A stretch of DNA of 64,000 nt from Deferribacteres bacterium. Lineage in GTDB: Bacteria > Zhuqueibacterota > Zhuqueibacteria > Zhuqueibacterales > Geothermadaptataceae. Under the pieces are notes generated by a model. It ran no database searches and was not told the DNA's origin. It saw only the letters and a program-made list of their open reading frames with translations. A program made the position numbers and the translations under genes. The stretch spans positions 186,001 through 250,000 of the forward strand of contig JACKDE010000006.1 in the NCBI GenBank assembly GCA_020633675.1. Direction: 5' to 3'. Below are positions 37,409 to 46,244 of this stretch, piece by piece (position 1 is the first letter of the stretch; every line of letters starts with the position of its first letter).

Positions 37409-38836
37409 ATGAAAAAAAGTGAAGTCAAAATTCTCATTGTCGATTCTCCCGAAGCTTTGAAAAACGGCTATGCGCGCAACCTGCAATCCTGCGGCTACGC
37501 GTTCGATACAGCAATATCGACTGATGAGGCTTTGCGCAAAATCCAGGGCACAGACTACAGCCTGGTCTTGACAGAACTCCGCAACAAAAATATAGACGGC
37601 TTGCATTTTCTGCAGCGGTCAAAAAGCATCGCTCCATACATGCAAACGGCCGTACTGGCCTCGCAGCCAGATATCGAAAGTGCTGTGAAGGCGATCAAGC
37701 TCGGCGCCATTGAGTTTCTCGAAAAGCCGGTAGCCGACATCAAATTGCGCTGGTTGGTCAATTGCGGACTTTGCATCAGCCGGCGGGCGCTGGCAGCTCC
37801 CTACATTGCCAAAAATCAGCCACCACAAATGCAGTTTGATGGCCTGGTAGGGCAGAGCGACGCCATGCAGCGCGTGTACGACATGATTCAGAATGTCGCC
37901 GAGTCTGAAGCCAACGTCCTGATTACCGGCGAAAGCGGTACCGGCAAGGAGTTGGTCGCACGCAGCGTACACGCTCGCAGCCAAAGAAGTGAGAAGTCGT
38001 TTGTGCCGATCAACTGCAGTGCTTTGCCGGAAAACCTGTTTGAAGCAGAGCTTTTCGGGTACGAGAAAGGCGCATTTACCGGCGCCAATCAACGCAAGCT
38101 CGGGCTTCTCGAGTTTGCGCACAATGGCAGCTTTTTTCTCGATGAAGTCGTTGAAATGCCGGTGAATCTGCAAGCAAAATTGCTGCGGGTTTTGCAGGAC
38201 AAAAAACTGCGCCATTTGGGTGGCAATGAGTTGATCCCGGTTGATGTGCGCTTGATTTCAGCTTCCAATCGCGATTTGCAGGCTGCGATGGATGAGGGGA
38301 TTTTGCGGCAGGACTTTTATTTTCGACTGAATGTCGTGAATATCCACCTGCCGCCTTTGCGTGAGCGGCCCGAAGATATTCCTCTGTTGGTCGACCATTT
38401 TCTTTACCGGTTCCTTAAATCTTCTGCAAAAACCATCACAGGATTTGATGATGAGGTGGTTTCGTTGTTTGAATGCTATGCTTGGCCGGGCAATGTGCGC
38501 GAGCTTGAGAATATCATTGAGCGGGCCATCACGCTGGCGCGGGGTAGCAAGATTACACTGAATGACTTGCCGCCACATTTGATGTCGGGCAATACGCAAC
38601 AAGGCCAAAGCACCTTCGGCAAGCTCAGTCTGGTTGAAGCCAAACAGAAAGCCATCGATGAGGTGGAGCGCAAGTACTTGTTGGCTTTGCTCAGCCAGCA
38701 CAATGGCAATGTGACAAAAATTGCAGAAGAAGCCGGCATGACACGGCGCAATCTGCATCGCCTTTTAAATCGGCATCGCCTGGATGCCAACGCCTGGAGA
38801 ATGAGCGAAGGGAAAAAGCATGATCGATTGGGATAA
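37409..38836 (+). CDS. NtrC-type sigma-54 activator with degenerate receiver domain
   Basis: The 475-residue protein has an N-terminal receiver-like domain (about 6-110), an AAA+ domain (GESGTGKE, GAFTGA loop, FFLDEV) and a Fis-type HTH (GNVTKIAEEAGMTRRNLHRLL). In the receiver, the phosphoacceptor Asp is replaced by Glu (LVLTELRNKNIDG, Glu56) and one acidic-pocket residue by Ser (IVDSP), while the Lys of LEKPV remains. Glu often mimics the phosphorylated state, so the protein may be constitutively active or respond to another signal. No histidine kinase is encoded nearby. Candidate targets are the sigma-54 promoter at 39131 and the cytochrome genes. Confidence 0.9.
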   Translation: MKKSEVKILIVDSPEALKNGYARNLQSCGYAFDTAISTDEALRKIQGTDYSLVLTELRNKNIDGLHFLQRSKSIAPYMQTAVLASQPDIESAVKAIKLGAIEFLEKPVADIKLRWLVNCGLCISRRALAAPYIAKNQPPQMQFDGLVGQSDAMQRVYDMIQNVAESEANVLITGESGTGKELVARSVHARSQRSEKSFVPINCSALPENLFEAELFGYEKGAFTGANQRKLGLLEFAHNGSFFLDEVVEMPVNLQAKLLRVLQDKKLRHLGGNELIPVDVRLISASNRDLQAAMDEGILRQDFYFRLNVVNIHLPPLRERPEDIPLLVDHFLYRFLKSSAKTITGFDDEVVSLFECYAWPGNVRELENIIERAITLARGSKITLNDLPPHLMSGNTQQGQSTFGKLSLVEAKQKAIDEVERKYLLALLSQHNGNVTKIAEEAGMTRRNLHRLLNRHRLDANAWRMSEGKKHDRLG

Positions 38837-39175
38837 TTGAAATTGATGTTGGATTTGGCTCCCAATCGCATAGTGCTTTTATTGTTTATAAGTCGAAAAG
38901 TGAGACATACCTTTCCCGCCTTTTTTCATTCGTATCTCTCCGCAGTGAAAACCATTAATATTAATCAGTTAAGATGAAAAATAAATGAAATTGTGGGACA
39001 GGGATGTCCCTTTAGGGCTTTTGATAGGATGCCTTGCTTGTTGTCATTAATTCCCCAGAATAATAATTTTTGTTTTTTTGGAACTTAGCTTCGCTATGAA
39101 ATGCATAAAAATTAAAAAATCTAATGATTCTGGAACGTGGTTTGCCATACAAGAATCCATTATGGAGGTAATGCC
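38837..39175. other. Intergenic region with sigma-54 promoter
   Basis: The stretch holds a small hairpin (GGGACA-GGGA-TGTCCC near 38995-39012) that may terminate the regulator gene, and a sigma-54 promoter at 39131. I see no gene. Confidence 0.45.
39131..39145 (+). promoter_or_regulatory. Sigma-54 promoter (-24/-12)
   Basis: TGGAACG, four bases, then TTGC matches the consensus TGGCACG-N4-TTGC with one mismatch and exact spacing. It lies 31 bases before the small receiver-like gene and downstream of a sigma-54 activator gene. Confidence 0.6.
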
Positions 39176-39559
39176 ATGTCCACGAATGCCGGATTGGCCT
39201 ACAGCAATGATCAAAAATTTCGTTTGCATTTCGATGAAATCTGTTCATGCCTGCATATGGAATGGCAAAAAGAGACAAGCATTGCTGACTATCTTTTGGC
39301 CCTCGAACACGATGAATTTCAAGTGCTGCTATTCGACTGCCACGAGGTGGATAACGAAACGATTAAGTGGGCGACATTTGTTCGCAAGCTTCGGCCGCGT
39401 CTCCCGCTCATCGTTGCATCAGAAGTTTGTGACAAAGAAGCGGGCGCCAGGCTGTTGGAACAAGGTATTTTCTACCTTGGGCAACACCCGCTCGATAACG
39501 AAGTGATGACGAAAGTGCTCACATCGGCCATAAAACAACAGACATTAAATAAACAATAG
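39176..39559 (+). CDS. Stand-alone receiver-like protein, degenerate
   Basis: From ATG 39176 (GGAGG seven bases upstream) the protein has 127 residues, with the alpha/beta order of a response-regulator receiver: VLLFDCHEVDNE at the phosphorylation strand, LPLIVASEVCDKEA at the Ser/Thr strand, and LGQHPLDNEV where the conserved Lys-Pro normally lies. The first acidic pocket is missing and the Lys is replaced, so classical phosphorylation is unlikely. It lies between a regulator with a Glu-type receiver and a 9-haem cytochrome. It may be a protein-binding module. Confidence 0.65.
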   Translation: MSTNAGLAYSNDQKFRLHFDEICSCLHMEWQKETSIADYLLALEHDEFQVLLFDCHEVDNETIKWATFVRKLRPRLPLIVASEVCDKEAGARLLEQGIFYLGQHPLDNEVMTKVLTSAIKQQTLNKQ

Positions 39560-39669
39560 AATGAAAAGAAAGGAGGTGCTGAGAAAAAACGGCATAGCTT
39601 AACAAACAAGCTAACGTGTTGTTTATTTGTTGTTAGAAGTTAAATCGTATGCTCAGAAGGAGGTTTCTA

Positions 39670-42498
39670 ATGAAGCATCGGAAAACGAAATGCGCTGGGG
39701 TGACAATGATGTCGCTGCTGTTTTTGGCGGCGATGACCTTTGCGCAAACTCCTACAGCGAGCGTGAAAGTTCAAGGGTACAGCCCGCAAGAAATTCACGA
39801 CCTCGGATGGCCAGGCCCTAAATCTTCCGGCTTGTCCAATGTAGGTATCGGACAAGTGGTCTATCTGGTTGGCAGCGACGAAGGTGGCGCAGAAGTCACG
39901 ACCTATGCATGGTCAATTGCCTCTGCACCCACAGGCTCGAATGCTGCTCTCGATAGCTCAGATACCTGGCAAGTTACTTTCCGTCCTGATCTTATCGGTG
40001 CGTACACGATCGAATTGGTTGTCACCACCGCCGGTGGCACCAGCGAAGCGGCATCGATTCGTATTAGTGCAGGCAAGTTTGTTGGCGTCGGTGGCATGGA
40101 TGGTTTGCCGACAGATGTCGCGCAAGGTCAATGTAGCCTGTGCCATAACACAAACTTCCAGCAATGGACCAAAACTGGCCACTCCACAAAGTTCACCCGT
40201 GAAATCAGTGGTTTGGGCAGCGCTCATTATCAGGAAAGATGTAACGAATGCCATACAACTGGCTATGATACCACCAGTACGGCTCTTGGCAATGATGGTT
40301 TTTTTGCGGTCCAACAAGAGTTGGGTTGGGTCTTCCCGGCAACGCTGGAACCTGCCAACTGGACCGATATCAAAACCAATTATACCAAACTGGCGCATCG
40401 TGCCAATATTCAGTGCGAAGCCTGCCACGGTCCTGGCAGCCAGCATAAGGGCAACAAGGCAAATATCGCGATGACGATTGATGAAGCAGCTTGCGCCCAA
40501 TGCCACGATGAAGAACCCTACCACAATACTGTTATCCAATGGAAAAATTCCCGCCATGGCAATCCGCAGACAGACCGTTCAACCAGCGGCTCCTGTGCAC
40601 GCTGCCACTCCGGTTGGGGATTTGTGACCCGTATCGATGTGATTACCAACGATACGCGTCCAACTCTCGGCGTCAATCAGGTAACCTGCGCGGTTTGCCA
40701 TGATCCTCATGATGCCGAATTGCCGAGCCAGGTTCGTAGCCTTAGCGATGTGACTCTTGGCGATGAAAAAACGGTCGTTGATTATGGTGGTATGGGTAAA
40801 CTTTGTATGCAATGCCATACTGGGCGTCGTAATGCTGAAGAGTATGCCAGCGAAGAAGGCAACATCTCAACGCATTTTGGCCCACACTATAGTGCACAAG
40901 CGGATATGATCGATGGCTCCAACGCAATCGACTACGGTATTCCGATCGGTACTTCCGGTCACAAGTTTGCTGTTGAAAACGCTTGTGTAACCTGCCATAT
41001 GCAGCCAACTCCTGCCGAAGGTCCTGCCAAGGATAAAGTTGGCGAACACACCTATGCAGTGCGCTGGGATAACGATACGCCGGACGATCCGTCCGACGAT
41101 TTTGAACATGTCGCAGCCTGCCAGAATTGCCATGGCCCGATTCAGTCTTTCGACGATATTATGGCCAAAGCGGATTTTGATAAAGACGGTACGATTGAAG
41201 GTACACGTCATGAAATCGAAGGCATGTTGCACAATCTCGGCATGCTGTTGCCGCCTGTTGGCGATCCCGAAGTCATGTCAACCAGCGCGTCTTTGGAAGA
41301 GTACAAATGGTCCGCACCCGGCTTGACCCCGGAACAGGTAGCCTATCGCCAGGCTTTGACAAAAGCTGCTTTCAACTATAAGTTCGTCGAAGAAGATCGC
41401 AGCCACGGTGTTCACAACGCCGGTTATGCTTTTGCATTGCTGAGCCGTTCGATTGAATCGGTTACCACCGGCGATGTTGGTGCAGCAAATATCATTTCGA
41501 TTACTGATGTGCCGAACGATCAAGGTAAACAAGTTCGTGTCGCCTGGTACAAATTCCCTGGTGATGGCTTGTCTGCCAATCCGCTGACCAACTATACGGT
41601 CTGGCGTCGAGTTGATGATGCCACCAACGGCTCTGTCGGCAAATCCAATATCGTTCAGTCCCGCGAAGAACTCGGTTCGCTGGTGGATGAAGGCGATCTC
41701 GGCAAACGCTTTACGGTTGCCAATGATGGCCAGTGGGATTTCGTCGGCTGGCTTCCGGCTGCCGGACGTGAAGTGTACAGCGCAGTTGTACCGACCTTGT
41801 TCGATAGCACCGCCGCTGGTATGCACATGTCGTATTTCTTTGTGGCTGGCCACGCTGTTAGCCAGAATTACGAAACAGCCGCGGACAGTGGCTATTCGGT
41901 CGACAACCTCGCTCCTTCAACCCCAAGCAGTATTGCGATGGGCGTTGCTGCGAAGTCTGTGAACTTCCAGTGGGACGATCCAATCGATCCGGATTTCCGC
42001 TACTTTGCAGTCTATCGCTCCGAATCCAGCGGTTTCGATCCGAATGCAGTTGAACCGCTCGCTACGCTGATCAATACCGAATTCAATGATGAAAATGTTG
42101 AAGTAGGCAAAGACTATTTCTACCGCTTCTCTGCCTTTGACTTTGCTGGCAATGAAAGCGCATTTTCTGAAGAGTTGACGGCGACGATCACCAGTATCGG
42201 CAGCGAAGAAGCTGTTCCGACCGAATATGCGTTGCTGCAAAACTATCCAAACCCATTCAACCCGTCCACAACCATCGAGTATCAATTGCCTGAAGCCGGC
42301 AAGGTTCGCCTGACGGTCTTCAACGTGCTTGGTGCCCCTGTGCGCACGCTGGTTGATCGCGATCAAGCTGCAGGTAGCTTCAAGATTACCTGGGATGCTC
42401 GCGACAATGCCGGTAGCCTGGTGCCTTCGGGTGTTTACTTCTACCGCGTTGAAAGTGGTACTTTTGCAGAAATGAAAAAGATGATTCTGATGAAGTAA
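39670..42498 (+). CDS. Nine-haem cytochrome with C-terminal sorting domain
   Basis: The 942-residue secreted protein starts at ATG 39670 (AGAAGGAGG upstream) with a signal peptide ending near TFAQTP. A PKD/Ig-like domain (about 20-140) is followed by a cytochrome region with nine CXXCH sites (CSLCH, CNECH, CEACH, CAQCH, CARCH, CAVCH, CMQCH, CVTCH, CQNCH). A long linker, an FN3 domain (APSTPSSIAMGVAAKSVNFQW) and a C-terminal domain QNYPNPFNPSTTIEY ... GVYFYRVESG follow. That last domain is the type IX secretion/FlgD-Ig type sorting domain of FCB bacteria. The protein should reach the cell surface and could be a terminal extracellular electron carrier. The haem region resembles c554-type cytochromes. 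Confidence 0.92.
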   Translation: MKHRKTKCAGVTMMSLLFLAAMTFAQTPTASVKVQGYSPQEIHDLGWPGPKSSGLSNVGIGQVVYLVGSDEGGAEVTTYAWSIASAPTGSNAALDSSDTWQVTFRPDLIGAYTIELVVTTAGGTSEAASIRISAGKFVGVGGMDGLPTDVAQGQCSLCHNTNFQQWTKTGHSTKFTREISGLGSAHYQERCNECHTTGYDTTSTALGNDGFFAVQQELGWVFPATLEPANWTDIKTNYTKLAHRANIQCEACHGPGSQHKGNKANIAMTIDEAACAQCHDEEPYHNTVIQWKNSRHGNPQTDRSTSGSCARCHSGWGFVTRIDVITNDTRPTLGVNQVTCAVCHDPHDAELPSQVRSLSDVTLGDEKTVVDYGGMGKLCMQCHTGRRNAEEYASEEGNISTHFGPHYSAQADMIDGSNAIDYGIPIGTSGHKFAVENACVTCHMQPTPAEGPAKDKVGEHTYAVRWDNDTPDDPSDDFEHVAACQNCHGPIQSFDDIMAKADFDKDGTIEGTRHEIEGMLHNLGMLLPPVGDPEVMSTSASLEEYKWSAPGLTPEQVAYRQALTKAAFNYKFVEEDRSHGVHNAGYAFALLSRSIESVTTGDVGAANIISITDVPNDQGKQVRVAWYKFPGDGLSANPLTNYTVWRRVDDATNGSVGKSNIVQSREELGSLVDEGDLGKRFTVANDGQWDFVGWLPAAGREVYSAVVPTLFDSTAAGMHMSYFFVAGHAVSQNYETAADSGYSVDNLAPSTPSSIAMGVAAKSVNFQWDDPIDPDFRYFAVYRSESSGFDPNAVEPLATLINTEFNDENVEVGKDYFYRFSAFDFAGNESAFSEELTATITSIGSEEAVPTEYALLQNYPNPFNPSTTIEYQLPEAGKVRLTVFNVLGAPVRTLVDRDQAAGSFKITWDARDNAGSLVPSGVYFYRVESGTFAEMKKMILMK

Positions 42499-42576
42499 TC
42501 ATAATTCCTGCCGCGCTTGCCATGAAAATGGGGGATCGCTACGAATGAGAAGTATATGAAGCGAGCGCTTAAAAAT

Positions 42577-42613
42577 GGGCAGCCGCCATCTTCCTGGAAA
42601 ATGGTGGCTGCCC
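42577..42613 (+). terminator. Strong hairpin after the 9-haem cytochrome gene
   Basis: The 13-base stem GGGCAGCCGCCAT / ATGGTGGCTGCCC (one G-T pair) has an 11-base loop. The T-run after it is weak. Together with the next hairpin it separates the cytochrome gene from the Rieske operon. Confidence 0.6.
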
Positions 42614-42633
42614 TGTTTCACCTACTTTGATCG

Positions 42634-42677
42634 AGTAGCTGTACGATTATCTAAAACCGTACAGCTACTTGCTTTTT
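42634..42677 (+). terminator. Rho-independent terminator
   Basis: The 12-base perfect stem AGTAGCTGTACG / CGTACAGCTACT is followed by TGCTTTTT. It is a second terminator in tandem, 20 bases after the first. Confidence 0.75.
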
Positions 42678-42799
42678 CCGGATTGCATACCCAATTTGCC
42701 AAATCGTTAAGATCAATTTGTCCGTGCGAATGCAATTCAAATTTTGCTAAAGTGTTTTCGTTGTAGGTTGAAGAGCTCTTTCAAAGGGAGGAATGCAAA

Positions 42800-43288
42800 A
42801 TGGCCAAGAAGGAGACGCCGACCGGCGCTCAAGAATCAAAAAAGGCAGGAGATCAGATTACACTGTCGCGCCGAAAATTGATTAATATCTTGCTCGGCAG
42901 CGGCATCGCTACAACCTTTGGTGCTGTCCTGTTTCCCATTATCAATTTTCTCATCCCCCCACGTATCCGCGAAGCCGTCCAATCGAGTGTCGTTGCCGGC
43001 AAAGTTGGCGAACTGCAACCCAATAGCGGCAAAATCTTCAAGTTTGGCAGAAAACCCGGCATTCTGGTCATGAATCAGCAAGGCGAATATCGTGCTTTTT
43101 CAGCGGTCTGCACACACCTGGAGTGTACCGTGCAATACCGGTCCGACTTTAAGCATATCTGGTGCGCCTGTCACAATGGCCATTTCGATCTCGCAGGAAA
43201 AAACATATCCGGACCGCCCCCGCGTCCACTGGAAGCTTTTAAGGTCGACATCAAAGGCGAAGACATCATCGTTTCTAAAAATCTTTAA
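42800..43288 (+). CDS. Rieske [2Fe-2S] protein of a quinol-oxidising bc complex
   Basis: This 162-residue protein has an N-terminal twin-Arg segment and membrane anchor (SRRKLINILLGSGIATTFG). The Rieske domain has box 1 CTHLEC and box 2 CACHNGHF, which supply the two Cys and two His ligands. It takes electrons from quinol at the P side of the membrane and passes them to a c-type haem. GGGAGG precedes ATG 42800. It is the first gene of the conductive cluster and is followed 18 bases later by cytochrome b. I recall that the Geobacter ext operon has a similar iron-sulfur subunit (ExtO), so it may be its counterpart. Confidence 0.93.
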   Translation: MAKKETPTGAQESKKAGDQITLSRRKLINILLGSGIATTFGAVLFPIINFLIPPRIREAVQSSVVAGKVGELQPNSGKIFKFGRKPGILVMNQQGEYRAFSAVCTHLECTVQYRSDFKHIWCACHNGHFDLAGKNISGPPPRPLEAFKVDIKGEDIIVSKNL

Positions 43289-43306
43289 CAGAAACGGGGA
43301 AACTCC

Positions 43307-44443
43307 ATGCCAGAAAATCAAAAACAAAGCATTCACACGAAACAGGATGCCAGTGCGCAAGCCGGTGCCAGCCAAAAGGGCGTGATGGGTTGGGTGGAAG
43401 ATCGCTTCAATCTTGGCGGCATGAAATCTTTTATTACGCATAAACAGGTGCCACTGCATCGCCACAGCTTGTGGTACTACCTTGGGGGCATGACGCTTTT
43501 CTTTTTCGTAGTGCAAGTCACAACCGGCATTCTTTTGTTGTTTTATTACCGCCCATCTGCCGAGTCTGCTTTTGAAAGCGTTCAGTTTATTATGACGGAA
43601 GTGCGTTTTGGCTGGCTGATCCGTTCGATTCATAGTTGGTCTGCCAATTTAATGGTTGCGGGAGCTTTTCTGCATTTGTTTAGCGTCTTTTTTATGAAAG
43701 CCTATAGAAAACCGCGCGAAATGACTTGGGTCTCGGGTGTAATCATGCTCTTTCTCGCGATGGGATTCGGTTTTTCAGGGTATCTATTGCCGTGGAATGA
43801 ACTGGCATTTTTCGCAACAAAAGTCGGTACCGAGATTGTCGCAGTGGTGCCACTTGTCGGCAAGGCGCTGATGGAATTTTTGCGAGGAGGTGAAGATGTA
43901 ACCGGCGCAACCTTAACACGCTTTTTTGCTATCCATGTTGCGATTTTGCCTGCCATTTTTGTGAGCTTGCTTGGCTTTCACTTGATGGTTGTGCAGGTAC
44001 AGGGGATGAGTGTACCGCCAGGTGTGGAGAAAAAAGAAAAGTCGTTAAGATATATGCCATTTTTCCCCAATTTCCTGCTGCGCGATCTGTTGGGATGGAT
44101 TATCGCGCTTGGCTGTCTGGTAGCGATTGCTGCGTTGTTTCCATGGGAGCTTGGCGTAAAGGCAGATCCATTTGCATCTGCTCCGGCTGGTATCAAGCCT
44201 GAATGGTATTTTGTTTTTATGTTCCAAACTCTCAAGTACATCCCCGCTCGACTCTGGATTGTAGATGGCGAAATCGTCGGCGTGCTGGGCTTTGGTTTGA
44301 TTGCGGCTGCGGTGATTTTTGTGCCATTTATTCATAAAAAAACAGACCATCCGAAGACCAATCGCATTTTTAATCTTATCGGTGTGATAGCCATTATTTA
44401 TATCATCGTTATCAGTGCAATTTCATACATGAGTGTGGAATAG
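43307..44443 (+). CDS. Cytochrome b of a Rieske/cyt b complex
   Basis: The 378-residue membrane protein carries the N-terminal four-helix haem module and the C-terminal (subunit IV-like) module in one chain. Haem b ligands are the His pairs RSIHSW/FLHLF (13 residues between) and AIHVAI/GFHLM (14 between, as in b6-type). The Qo motif is PEWYF. Quinol is oxidised at the outer face with Rieske as partner. No cytochrome c1 or f gene follows; multihaem cytochromes take that place in the cluster. GGGGAAACTCC precedes ATG 43307. It may correspond to ExtP/ExtQ-type subunits. Confidence 0.93.
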   Translation: MPENQKQSIHTKQDASAQAGASQKGVMGWVEDRFNLGGMKSFITHKQVPLHRHSLWYYLGGMTLFFFVVQVTTGILLLFYYRPSAESAFESVQFIMTEVRFGWLIRSIHSWSANLMVAGAFLHLFSVFFMKAYRKPREMTWVSGVIMLFLAMGFGFSGYLLPWNELAFFATKVGTEIVAVVPLVGKALMEFLRGGEDVTGATLTRFFAIHVAILPAIFVSLLGFHLMVVQVQGMSVPPGVEKKEKSLRYMPFFPNFLLRDLLGWIIALGCLVAIAALFPWELGVKADPFASAPAGIKPEWYFVFMFQTLKYIPARLWIVDGEIVGVLGFGLIAAAVIFVPFIHKKTDHPKTNRIFNLIGVIAIIYIIVISAISYMSVE

Positions 44444-44454
44444 TGAAGGATTTA

Positions 44455-44544
44455 ATGAGTCGCAAGGTAAATCGCGCTCGTCACTTGATGCGAGGCTGTG
44501 ATTTGCTGGTTTGCGCGAGGAGAGAACCGAGAAACAACCATTAA
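44455..44544 (+). CDS. Possible small protein, 29 residues
   Basis: ATG 44455 is preceded at good spacing by GAAGGA and opens a 29-codon frame rich in Arg with two Cys (RGCDLLVCARRE). It fills the gap between cytochrome b and the DUF2339-like gene. It may be a translated spacer or a real small protein; there is no homology evidence. Confidence 0.2.
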   Translation: MSRKVNRARHLMRGCDLLVCARREPRNNH

Positions 44545-44559
44545 GCAAGGGAGGGGATT

Positions 44560-46221
44560 ATGGCATCCCCGACTGGTAAATCAGCGGTCGACTTGCAGGA
44601 AATGCAGGATCTGCTGCACGCATTGGAAATGAGAATTGGAAAAATCGAGGAACACCTCGAAATCGAAGAAGGTCTTGATTCCGAATCAGGCTCGATTAGG
44701 CAGTACCGCAAAGAAGCTGATGCTGCAGATGCCGAAGAAGAAGATGGCATCGAATTCAAGATCGGTCAATTTGGGCTCGCCTGGCTGGGTAGCATTGTCA
44801 TTCTCATCGGCATCGCCTTCTCGATGACCTATACCTACAGTAAAGGTTATTCCGTGTTGCCGAGTCTGCTTGGCTATTTAGCAGCAGCCGGATTTTGGCT
44901 GGTTGCGCACCGCTGGCGCGAATCTTTGCCACATTTGTCAAAAATGCTGAAACTTGTCAGCTTTCTATTGCTCTACTATACCAGCCTCCGACTGCATTAT
45001 TTTGCAGAAGTACCGCTGATTGGCAGCAAGTTGATTTCGACGCTGCTGATCGTTGCTGTAATCATTGTCCAGATCTATTTCGCAATGCGGGAGCAATCGG
45101 AATTGCTGACAGGATTTGCGTTGCTAACCGGATTCACCACCGCACTTTTCATCGATAGCACGCACATAACGCTGCCTTTCATCGTAACCTGTTCAGGTAT
45201 TTCTGTGATTCTGTTCATGCAGCGCAGTTGGGCACGACAGATGATTGCGACATTGGTGCTGGCATACGCAGGATTGCTGTTGTGGCTGCTCAACAATCCG
45301 CTGATGGGACATCCTTTGCAGGCTGTATCTTCCCATCAATATAATTTTGTCTATTTGTTTGCTATTGCAGCGCTCTACTCCTTGCCGACCATTCGAACCT
45401 ATAAGACAGCACACCTGAGCTCAACAGTGGTTGCTCTGACCTTGTTGAATGGTGGCGGCTTTTCGGTGCTCGGTTTGATTGAAGTCGTGGCTTTTTTCCA
45501 GAACAACTTTGTCTGGGTTTCGTTGGCGGTCGCATTGTTCTTTCTCGGCTTTTCAATGCTGCAATGGCAGCGGACGCACAGACAATTTGAACCTGCTTTT
45601 TATGCTTGTTTTGGTTTCATGGCCTTGACGATCGCTGTGTTTGGCTATACCAAAATCCCCTTTGCCTATTTCTGGCTTTCGCTGCAGAGCTTGCTAGTGG
45701 TTTCAATGGCACTTTGGTATCGATCAAAAATCATCGTTGTGGTCAATACCTTTATCTATGCGAGTATTCTGCTGGCGTATCTGGTGACGTCACCGTCAGT
45801 GGATATGGTGAACCTGAGCCTTGCGCTGACAGCGCTTGCCAGTGCGCGCGTCATGAATTGGAAAAAGGAACGCTTGACACTGCGTACCGAGATGCTCCGC
45901 AATATCTATCTCGTTTCGGCGTTCTTTGTGGTCCTGTATGGCTTGCACCGTGCTGTGCCGCAGGAATATGTCACGGTTTCCTGGACCTTGGCTGCAATCG
46001 TTTATTTTGCCTTGAGTTTGTTGCTTTCGAGCATCAAATATCGCTACATGGCGATTTTAACCATTATTGCTGCTGTCATTTATCTCTTCGTGGTCGATTT
46101 GGCGCGCCTTGAGGCGGGTTATCGCGTGATCGCTTTTATTTCGCTGGGATTGATTCTGTTAGCTGTTTCGCTGTTTTATACCAAATTTCGTCATCGTCTT
46201 AAAAGGCGCCAACTAAAATAG
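44560..46221 (+). CDS. Polytopic membrane protein, DUF2339-like
   Basis: The 553-residue protein has an acidic N-terminal coiled coil (about 10-65), then about 14 hydrophobic helices starting with FKIGQFGLAWLGSIVILIGIAF. This opening and the repeated helix pattern are those of DUF2339-type proteins, whose role is unknown. AGGGAGGGG precedes ATG 44560. No haem or metal motif is obvious. Its position between cytochrome b and the 9-haem cytochrome suggests a structural or assembly role in the conduit. Confidence 0.75.
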   Translation: MASPTGKSAVDLQEMQDLLHALEMRIGKIEEHLEIEEGLDSESGSIRQYRKEADAADAEEEDGIEFKIGQFGLAWLGSIVILIGIAFSMTYTYSKGYSVLPSLLGYLAAAGFWLVAHRWRESLPHLSKMLKLVSFLLLYYTSLRLHYFAEVPLIGSKLISTLLIVAVIIVQIYFAMREQSELLTGFALLTGFTTALFIDSTHITLPFIVTCSGISVILFMQRSWARQMIATLVLAYAGLLLWLLNNPLMGHPLQAVSSHQYNFVYLFAIAALYSLPTIRTYKTAHLSSTVVALTLLNGGGFSVLGLIEVVAFFQNNFVWVSLAVALFFLGFSMLQWQRTHRQFEPAFYACFGFMALTIAVFGYTKIPFAYFWLSLQSLLVVSMALWYRSKIIVVVNTFIYASILLAYLVTSPSVDMVNLSLALTALASARVMNWKKERLTLRTEMLRNIYLVSAFFVVLYGLHRAVPQEYVTVSWTLAAIVYFALSLLLSSIKYRYMAILTIIAAVIYLFVVDLARLEAGYRVIAFISLGLILLAVSLFYTKFRHRLKRRQLK

Positions 46222-46244
46222 AGCAAAATTTTAAAGGCTAAAGA

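Noticed and set aside
39566..39577. Perfect Shine-Dalgarno sequence AAAGGAGGTG without a gene
   Set aside because: Only an eight-codon frame could follow. It may be chance or a leader remnant, and I cannot support a feature.
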